A stretch of DNA of 64,000 nt from positions 3,968,001-4,032,000 of the forward strand of contig NZ_PGES01000001.1 of assembly GCF_002797895.1 (NCBI RefSeq), given 5' to 3'. Below are positions 58,265 through 64,000 of this stretch, piece by piece. Under the pieces are notes generated by a model. That model was not told the origin of the DNA and ran no database searches. It saw only the letters and a program-made list of their open reading frames with translations. Position numbers and translations under genes: made by a program. The stretch's first letter is position 1. Each line of letters begins with the position of its first letter. The DNA is from Janthinobacterium sp. 67 (GTDB lineage: Bacteria > Pseudomonadota > Gammaproteobacteria > Burkholderiales > Burkholderiaceae_D).

Positions 58265-58693
58265 ATGCAACCGACACCGCCCGCACCCACGACGACCTAT
58301 ACCATCACCGAACTGGCGCGGGAGTTCGACATCACGGCGCGCGCCATCCGTTTCTATGAAGACCAGGGTTTGCTCAGCCCGAAACGCGAAGGCGCTGGCG
58401 GACGCAGCCGTGTCTACACGCCGCGCGACCGCACCCGTTTGAAACTGACCCTGCGCGGCAAGCGCCTGGGCCTGGCGTTATCGGAGATCAAGAGCCTGGT
58501 GGACATGTACGAGTCGCCAAAGGATACGCGTGCGCAGATGGACCGCTTCCTGGGCGTGCTGGCGCAGCACCGGCAGACGCTGGAGCAGCAGCGCATCGAT
58601 ATCGAAATGGCGCTGGCGGAAATCAGTTCGCACGAAGAAGCGTGCGCGCGCATGCTGGCGGACTTGAACCTTGATGAGGCGCAAACAAACTAA
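58265..58693 (+). CDS. liuR: MerR-family regulator LiuR
   Basis: This 142-residue regulator starts at the ATG at 58265; the frame is open further upstream but that part is unlike the family. It has the MerR winged helix (YTITELAREFDITARAIRFYEDQGLLSPKREGAGGRSRVYTPRDRTRLKLTLRGKRLGLALSEIKSLVDMYE), a long coiled-coil dimer helix (RFLGVLAQHRQTLEQQRIDIEMALAEISSHEEACARML) and no large effector domain. It precedes liuA directly, and near-identical palindromes stand before both genes. LiuR proteins repress branched-chain amino acid breakdown genes; the gene order supports that assignment. Confidence 0.85.
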   Translation: MQPTPPAPTTTYTITELAREFDITARAIRFYEDQGLLSPKREGAGGRSRVYTPRDRTRLKLTLRGKRLGLALSEIKSLVDMYESPKDTRAQMDRFLGVLAQHRQTLEQQRIDIEMALAEISSHEEACARMLADLNLDEAQTN

Positions 58694-58731
58694 AGGCGCA
58701 GGCAGCGGACAGCTGCCGCGCACAGCGCTTT

Positions 58732-58763
58732 ACGTTTACGTAAACGTCACAACTGAGTATCAT
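58732..58763 (+). promoter_or_regulatory. liuA promoter with overlapping LiuR-type palindrome
   Basis: ACGTTTACGTAAACGT (58732-58747) is a perfect 16-base palindrome. A -35-like TTTACG (58735-58740) lies inside it and TATCAT (58758-58763) follows after a 17-base spacer, so a bound dimer would cover the -35. The start codon of liuA is 57 bases downstream of the -10. Confidence 0.65.
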
Positions 58764-58819
58764 AGCTTCACTGACCCGGCATCCATGACCGCCACACTTA
58801 TAACGACGACGAGGACGAC

Positions 58820-60004
58820 ATGCTCCATCTCCCAGGCTTGACCTTTGACCACGGCGACGACATCGCCTCTTTGCGCGAAGCGATCCAACAATTTGCCGCC
58901 GCCGAAATCGCGCCGCGCGCGGCTGAAATCGACCGCACGGACCAGTTCCCCATGGACCTGTGGCGCAAGATGGGCGACATGGGCTTGCTCGGCATCACCG
59001 TCAGCGAAGAATACGGCGGCGCCGGCATGGGTTACCTGGCGCACATCATCGCCATGGAAGAGATCTCGCGCGCCTCGGCCTCCGTCGGCCTCTCCTACGG
59101 CGCCCACTCGAACCTGTGCGTGAACCAGATCAAGCGCAACGGCACGGCCGAGCAAAAAGCCAAATACCTGCCGAAACTGATCACGGGCGAGCACATCGGC
59201 GCTCTGGCCATGTCGGAACCAAATGCAGGCTCGGACGTCGTCAGCATGAAGCTGCGCGCCGACTTCAAGGGCGACCGCTGGGTCTTGAACGGCACCAAGA
59301 TGTGGATCACCAACGGCCCCGATGCGGACGTGCTGGTGGTGTATGCGAAAAACGACCTGGAAGCGGGTCCGCGCGGCATGACGGCTTTCCTGATCGAAAA
59401 GAATTTCAAGGGCTTTTCCATCGCGCAAAAGCTCGACAAGCTGGGCATGCGCGGCTCGCACACGGGCGAACTGGTGTTCCAGGATTGCGAAGTGCCGGCC
59501 GAAAACGTGCTGGGCGGCCTGGGCAAGGGCGTCAACGTGCTGATGTCGGGCCTCGATTTCGAACGCACCGTGCTGTCCGGCGGACCGCTGGGCATCATGC
59601 AGGCCTGCATGGACCTCGTCGTGCCCTACGTACATGACCGCAAGCAATTCGGCCAGCCCATCGGCGAATTCCAGTTGATGCAAGGCAAACTGGCCGATAT
59701 GTATTCGACCATGATGGCATGCAAGGCCTATGTCTATGCCGTGGGCCAGGCCTGCGACCGCGCCACCACGCCGGAAGCCGTGCGTCAGTTGCGCAAGGAT
59801 GCGGCCGGCGCCATTCTGTATAGTGCGGAGAAGGCGACCTGGATGGCGGGCGAAGCGATCCAGGCCCTGGGCGGCAATGGCTACATCAACGAGTATCCGG
59901 CCGGCCGCCTGTGGCGCGATGCCAAGCTGTACGAGATCGGCGCCGGGACCAGCGAAATCCGCCGCATGCTGATAGGCCGCGAACTGTTTGCGGAAACCAA
60001 GTAA
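58820..60004 (+). CDS. liuA: Isovaleryl-CoA dehydrogenase LiuA
   Basis: LiuA is an FAD-dependent acyl-CoA dehydrogenase that oxidises isovaleryl-CoA to 3-methylcrotonyl-CoA in leucine breakdown. The 394-residue protein has the family landmarks [59 protein letters not shown], and [22 protein letters not shown] segment ([11 protein letters not shown]), in which the Glu of FERTVL is the catalytic base placed as in isovaleryl- rather than medium-chain enzymes. The FAD-binding end has [38 protein letters not shown]. It follows liuR and its operator. Confidence 0.92.
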   Translation: MLHLPGLTFDHGDDIASLREAIQQFAAAEIAPRAAEIDRTDQFPMDLWRKMGDMGLLGITVSEEYGGAGMGYLAHIIAMEEISRASASVGLSYGAHSNLCVNQIKRNGTAEQKAKYLPKLITGEHIGALAMSEPNAGSDVVSMKLRADFKGDRWVLNGTKMWITNGPDADVLVVYAKNDLEAGPRGMTAFLIEKNFKGFSIAQKLDKLGMRGSHTGELVFQDCEVPAENVLGGLGKGVNVLMSGLDFERTVLSGGPLGIMQACMDLVVPYVHDRKQFGQPIGEFQLMQGKLADMYSTMMACKAYVYAVGQACDRATTPEAVRQLRKDAAGAILYSAEKATWMAGEAIQALGGNGYINEYPAGRLWRDAKLYEIGAGTSEIRRMLIGRELFAETK

Positions 60005-60057
60005 GCACGGGCGCGCGATTATCGACTGGGTGATGAGCTTTCAATGCGAGCACAGAT

Positions 60058-61857
60058 ATGACGCACATTGCCTTCCCCAAATTGCTCTCTTCCCAGATTG
60101 CATTCGATATCGCGCGCACCATCCGCGACGGCTTTGACAAGCATTACCGTTTGTTCCGCGCCACCAGCCAGCAAGCCAAGCAGTATTTCGAGCAAGGCGC
60201 CTGGGCCGCGGCGCAAACGGCGGCCCGCGAACGCATCGACTTTTATGACAAGCGCGTGCAGGAATGCGTGCAAATGCTCGAAGATGAGTATGAAGAGTCG
60301 GAGTTGAGCGACGAAGTGTGGCGCGAACTGAAGCTGCACTACATCGGTATGCTGACGGAACACAAGCAGCCGGAACTGGCGGAAACCTTCTTCAATTCCG
60401 TCTGCTGCAACATCCTGCACCGCACGTATTTCAATAACGACTATATTTTCGTGCGTCCCGTCGTGTCCACGGAATACATCGAAACGCAAGACCCCATCCC
60501 CACCTACCGCGTGTATTACCCCGGCAAGGATGGCTTGCGCCATACCCTGCAAGGCATGGTGACGGACTTCCAGCTCGGTTGCGCCTTTGCCAACCTCGAG
60601 CGCGACGTGGCCCAGGTGGAAGCGCGCCTGCGGCAGCTGTTCGGCAGCGAGCGGATCGAACCTAACCACCAGATCCAGGTCTTGACCAGCTTGTTTTACC
60701 GCAACAAGGGCGCCTACCTGGTCGGCAAGGGCATCAACGGCAACCGCGAATATCCATTCGTCGTGCCCATCCTGCACAACCGCCACGGCAAGCTGGTGCT
60801 CGACACGGTGCTGTTCGAGCACCAGCAGATCGCCGTGCTGTTTTCGTTTACGCGCGCGTATTTCCTGGTCGATATGGAAGTGCCGTCGGCCTATGTGCAA
60901 TTTCTCCGAAGTTTGCTGCCGCGCAAACCGCGCAGCGAAATCTATACGATATTGGGCCTGCAAAAACAGGGCAAGACCTTGTTTTACCGCGATTACCTGC
61001 AGCATCTGAAACACTCGTCGGACCACTTTGAAAGCGCGCCCGGCATCCGCGGCCTGGTCATGCTGGTGTTTGCCCTGCCCTCGTTTCCCTATGTTTTCAA
61101 GGTGATCAAGGATTTTTTCCCGCTGCCCAAGGAAACCACGCGCGCACAAGTCCAGCAAAAGTATTTGCTGGTGAAACACCACGACCGGGTGGGCCGCATG
61201 GCCGACACGCTCGAGTATTCCAACGTGGCCTTTCCCCGCGCCCGTTTTGCCGAGGAATTGCTGGCCGAACTGAAGCAGTTCGCCCCCTCGCTGATCGAAG
61301 AAGACGGGGAGCAGATCATCATCCGCCACCTGTACATCGAACGGCGCATGGTGCCGCTGAACATGTGGCTGAGCAATGCCGAGAAGGAAGGCCGCGACGA
61401 CCTGGTCGAACACGCCATCGTCGAGTACGGCAACGCCATCAAGGAATTGGTGGCGGCGAATATTTTCCCGGGCGACATGCTGTATAAAAACTTTGGCGTG
61501 ACCCGTCATCAGCGCGTCGTTTTTTACGATTACGATGAAATCGAGTACATCACCGATTGCCAGTTCCGCGTCATTCCCGAGGCGCGCACGGAGGAGGAAG
61601 AAATGTCGGCCGAACCTTGGTATCCCATCGGCAAGCACGATGTGTTTCCCGAACAATTCGGCACCTTCCTGCTAGGCAATCCCCGCATCCGCCGCCATTT
61701 CATGCAGCACCATGCCGACCTGCTGACGGCGCAATACTGGCAGGCGCGCAAGCAGCGCATCGAAGACGGCCATATCGAGGACGTCTTCCCCTATCCGCAG
61801 CACCTGCGTTTTTGTATGCAGTCACCCTCCCCACCCTTAACCGGAGATCCAACATGA
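60058..61857 (+). CDS. aceK: Isocitrate dehydrogenase kinase/phosphatase AceK
   Basis: AceK phosphorylates and dephosphorylates isocitrate dehydrogenase to set the branch between the TCA cycle and the glyoxylate shunt. The 599-residue protein has full family length, with the regulatory N-terminal half ([28 protein letters not shown]), the nucleotide loop [51 protein letters not shown] and the catalytic segment [22 protein letters not shown]. The gene lies inside the leucine/acyl-CoA cluster, 53 bases after liuA, and its TGA overlaps the ATG of the thiolase gene. Glyoxylate-shunt genes aceA/aceB are not seen here. Confidence 0.96.
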   Translation: MTHIAFPKLLSSQIAFDIARTIRDGFDKHYRLFRATSQQAKQYFEQGAWAAAQTAARERIDFYDKRVQECVQMLEDEYEESELSDEVWRELKLHYIGMLTEHKQPELAETFFNSVCCNILHRTYFNNDYIFVRPVVSTEYIETQDPIPTYRVYYPGKDGLRHTLQGMVTDFQLGCAFANLERDVAQVEARLRQLFGSERIEPNHQIQVLTSLFYRNKGAYLVGKGINGNREYPFVVPILHNRHGKLVLDTVLFEHQQIAVLFSFTRAYFLVDMEVPSAYVQFLRSLLPRKPRSEIYTILGLQKQGKTLFYRDYLQHLKHSSDHFESAPGIRGLVMLVFALPSFPYVFKVIKDFFPLPKETTRAQVQQKYLLVKHHDRVGRMADTLEYSNVAFPRARFAEELLAELKQFAPSLIEEDGEQIIIRHLYIERRMVPLNMWLSNAEKEGRDDLVEHAIVEYGNAIKELVAANIFPGDMLYKNFGVTRHQRVVFYDYDEIEYITDCQFRVIPEARTEEEEMSAEPWYPIGKHDVFPEQFGTFLLGNPRIRRHFMQHHADLLTAQYWQARKQRIEDGHIEDVFPYPQHLRFCMQSPSPPLTGDPT

Positions 61858-63050
61858 ATGATCCAGTCGTAATCGTCGGTGCCGCGCGCACCCCCATGGG
61901 CGCCTTCCAGGGCGACTTTGCCAACGTCACCGCCAGCGACCTGGGCGCCGTGGCCATCCGCGCCGCCGTCGAACGGGCCGGCGTGGCGCCGGACGCCGTT
62001 GAACATGTGTATTTCGGCAATTGCCTGATGGCTGGCCAGGGCCAGGCGCCCGCGCGCCAAGCCTTGCGCAAGGCGGGCTTGCCCGATTCCACGGGCGCCG
62101 TGACCCTGTCGAAAATGTGCGGCTCGGCCATGCAAACGACCATGTTCGCGCATGACACCTTGCTCGCAGGCAGCGCCGAGGTGGTGGTGGCGGGCGGCAT
62201 GGAATCGATGACCAACGCCCCCTATCTGGTGCCGAAGGCGCGCGGCGGCTACCGCATCGGCCACGGCATGATCTATGACCACATGATGATGGATGGCCTG
62301 GAAGACGCCTACAGCCGCGATGAAAAGGGCAATGCCCGCTCGATGGGCACGTTTGCCGAAGAGTGCGCCAGCCAGTACCACTTCACGCGAGAAGCGCAGG
62401 ACGCGTTTGCCATCGAATCCGTGAAGCGCGCGCAAGCGGCCACCAAGGATGGCAGTTTTGAGTGGGAAATCGCGCCCGTCACCGTTTCCGGCCGCGGCGG
62501 CGACACCGTCGTCAGCATCGATGAAGGCCCGCAAAAAGCCCGCCTGGAAAAAATCCCGACCTTGAAGGCGGCGTTCAAGAAGGATGGCACGATCACGGCC
62601 GCTTCGTCCTCGTCCATCAACGACGGCGCGGCGGCGCTCGTGCTGATGCGCGAATCGACGGCGAAAAAGCTCGGCTGCACCGTCATCGCGAAAATCCACG
62701 GCCACGCCACGCACGCGCAGGCGCCCAACGAATTCACGACCGCCCCCATCGGCGCCGTCAAAAAGCTGTACGCCAAGACGGGCTGGAGCAGCGGGAATGT
62801 GGACTTGTTCGAGATCAATGAAGCGTTCGCGGCCGTGCCGATGGCCGCCATGCACGACCTCGATATTCCACACAGCAAGATCAACATCCACGGCGGCGCG
62901 TGCGCGCTGGGCCACCCGATCGGCGCCTCGGGTGCGCGCATCATCGTCACCCTGCTGGGCGCCTTGAAAAAGACGGGCGGCAAGCGCGGCGTGGCAGCCC
63001 TGTGCATCGGCGGCGGCGAAGCGACGGCAATGGCGATCGAACTGGTATAA
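61854..63050 (+). CDS. Acetyl-CoA C-acyltransferase (thiolase)
   Basis: This 398-residue protein is a type II thiolase. Start ATG at 61854, with CCGGAG upstream and a 4-base overlap with aceK. It has the nucleophile Cys89 in [20 protein letters not shown] with the catalytic region, [18 protein letters not shown] with the conserved His, and [14 protein letters not shown] with the second cysteine. Thiolases here could cleave acetoacetyl-CoA, the end product of leucine breakdown, or act in beta-oxidation or polyhydroxybutyrate supply. Context favours a catabolic role. Confidence 0.93.
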   Translation: MNDPVVIVGAARTPMGAFQGDFANVTASDLGAVAIRAAVERAGVAPDAVEHVYFGNCLMAGQGQAPARQALRKAGLPDSTGAVTLSKMCGSAMQTTMFAHDTLLAGSAEVVVAGGMESMTNAPYLVPKARGGYRIGHGMIYDHMMMDGLEDAYSRDEKGNARSMGTFAEECASQYHFTREAQDAFAIESVKRAQAATKDGSFEWEIAPVTVSGRGGDTVVSIDEGPQKARLEKIPTLKAAFKKDGTITAASSSSINDGAAALVLMRESTAKKLGCTVIAKIHGHATHAQAPNEFTTAPIGAVKKLYAKTGWSSGNVDLFEINEAFAAVPMAAMHDLDIPHSKINIHGGACALGHPIGASGARIIVTLLGALKKTGGKRGVAALCIGGGEATAMAIELV

Positions 63051-63122
63051 GCTCTTCCTGAGCACGGGCGCGCACCGCAGTTCACGGTGCGCGCTTTCAT
63101 TTTATTTTCAGGGAGAAAAGAT

Positions 63123-63791
63123 ATGCCTACCGCATTGATCATCGGCGCCTCGCGCGGCATCGGCCACGAAATCGTCCGTCAATACCGCCACGATGGCTGG
63201 CGCGTCATCGCCACGGCCCGTACCGCCGACGCTTGCGACGCCCTCCGGCAACTGGGCGCCGAAGCGCACCAGCTCGACGTGACGGACGTGGAAGGCTGTG
63301 CCGGCCTGGGCTGGAAGCTCGACGATGAAAAGCTCGACGTGGCCATCCTCAACGCGGGTGTGTATGGCCCGCGCCACGACGGTTTCCCCGCGCAAGCCGA
63401 TTTCGACCTCGTCATGCACACGAACGTGCTGGCGGCCATGCGCTTGCTGCCGATCCTGGCGCCGCTGGCGGCGAATGCAAAAGGCAAGCTGGCCGTGCTG
63501 TCCTCGCACATGGGTTCCCTCAGCGAACGCGGCAACCCCAGCGGTTCGCTGTACCGCGCCAGCAAGGCCGCCCTGAATTCCGTGCTGATCGACACGTCCC
63601 TCGTGTACGGCCCGCAAGGCGTCAGCTGCGTCGCCTTCCACCCGGGCTGGGTACGCACGGACATGGGCGGCGCCGGCGCCGATATTTCGCCCGAGGAAAG
63701 CGCTGCCGGCATCCGCGCCACCCTGGCCAGCCTGCCGGCCACGGACAAGGCCGTGTTCCGCAACTACGACGGCAAGCCCATAGGCTGGTAA
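63123..63791 (+). CDS. Short-chain dehydrogenase/reductase
   Basis: This 222-residue protein is an SDR enzyme with a Rossmann fold: NAD(P)-binding ALIIGASRGIGHEIV at the start, LNAGVYGPR near 90-98, the catalytic Ser in LSSHMGSLSE and the YRASK (YxxxK) pair in GSLYRASKAALNSVL. The arginine in ATARTAD after strand 2 suggests NADP(H). Start ATG at 63123 has GGGAGA upstream. It is a stand-alone SDR between the thiolase and a second acyl-CoA dehydrogenase; the substrate is unknown. Confidence 0.9.
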   Translation: MPTALIIGASRGIGHEIVRQYRHDGWRVIATARTADACDALRQLGAEAHQLDVTDVEGCAGLGWKLDDEKLDVAILNAGVYGPRHDGFPAQADFDLVMHTNVLAAMRLLPILAPLAANAKGKLAVLSSHMGSLSERGNPSGSLYRASKAALNSVLIDTSLVYGPQGVSCVAFHPGWVRTDMGGAGADISPEESAAGIRATLASLPATDKAVFRNYDGKPIGW

Positions 63792-63829
63792 TGCCAGCTC
63801 ACCTATAAAAACAAACGAGACGACGTCCC

Positions 63830-64000
63830 ATGATACTCAATGAAGAACAATCGATGATCCAGGAAGCGCTGCGCAGTTTTTCGCGCGAGCGCCTGGCGCC
63901 CAACGCTGCCCGCTGGGACAAGGAACATCATTTCCCGAAAGAAGAATTGCAGGAATTGGCCGCGCTGGGCGCCTTTGGCGTGGCCGTGCCGGAAGCGCTC
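63830..64000 (+). CDS. Acyl-CoA dehydrogenase, N-terminal part (cut by window end)
   Basis: The first 57 residues (MILNEEQSMIQEALRSFSRE, then RLAPNAARWDKEHHFPKEELQELAALGAFGVAVPE) match the N-terminal helical domain of acyl-CoA dehydrogenases. Start ATG at 63830. The gene runs off the window, so its catalytic parts cannot be seen. It probably continues the same fatty/branched-acyl catabolic operon. Confidence 0.85.
   Translation, partial: MILNEEQSMIQEALRSFSRERLAPNAARWDKEHHFPKEELQELAALGAFGVAVPEAL

Overview
The window looks like chromosomal DNA of a GC-rich betaproteobacterium, most likely an Oxalobacteraceae member close to Janthinobacterium or Massilia. The reasons are the gene order mlaFEDACB - ABC exporter - ibaG - murA - hisGD..., the short (HisZ-dependent) HisG, the alpha/beta-type NADPH glutamate synthase, the liu leucine-catabolism cluster led by a MerR regulator, and a RAYT gene with GGGTC/GGGAC-type flanking repeats. 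This assignment is inferred from gene content, not from a database search. No tRNA, rRNA, CRISPR array or intact insertion sequence was seen.

Region 1 (1-15450, all minus strand) is one long housekeeping array: mlaF-E-D-A-C-B (retrograde phospholipid transport), an ABC-2 exporter pair, ibaG, murA, then hisG-D-[DNA methyltransferase]-C-B-H-A-F-I-E. Most junctions are short gaps or ATGA overlaps. The adenine methyltransferase with a histone-H1-like tail between hisD and hisC is out of place functionally. Region 2 (15628-21929) is gltBD with its terminator. Region 3 (22000-28087) holds a RAYT transposase relic with flanking inverted repeats, a histidine kinase/response regulator pair and a SNF2 helicase.

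Region 4 (28250-52204, all minus strand) is the most interesting part. It is a 24-kb cluster that reads, in transcription order: barrel-less STN/TonB-C-like receptor, FecI-type sigma factor, FecR-type anti-sigma factor, a 4546-residue filamentous haemagglutinin-type TpsA exoprotein, its TpsB outer-membrane transporter, a DUF2341-LamG-ExbB fusion, ExbD, TonB, a putative porin, a periplasmic coiled-coil protein and a YbjN-type protein, closed by a strong terminator. A Pho box with a correctly spaced -10 hexamer lies upstream of the receptor gene. The layout recalls the phosphate-responsive PUMA3 (VreA/VreI/VreR) signalling system and the PdtA/PdtB two-partner secretion locus of Pseudomonas aeruginosa, here joined into one cluster. 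I propose a phosphate-starvation-induced, cell-surface-signalling-controlled secretion system that carries its own proton-motive-force energising complex.

Region 5 (52293-56601, plus strand) carries a small secreted protein, tex, a GNAT acetyltransferase, and the overlapping pair grxD-ubiX. Region 6 (56602-58190) is an AT-richer islet with direct and inverted repeats, a small ORF and an XRE-type regulator with palindromic operators. Region 7 (58200-64000, plus strand) is a leucine/acyl-CoA catabolism cluster: liuR and liuA, each preceded by a near-identical palindromic operator, then aceK, a thiolase overlapping aceK, a short-chain dehydrogenase and the start of a second acyl-CoA dehydrogenase cut by the window edge.
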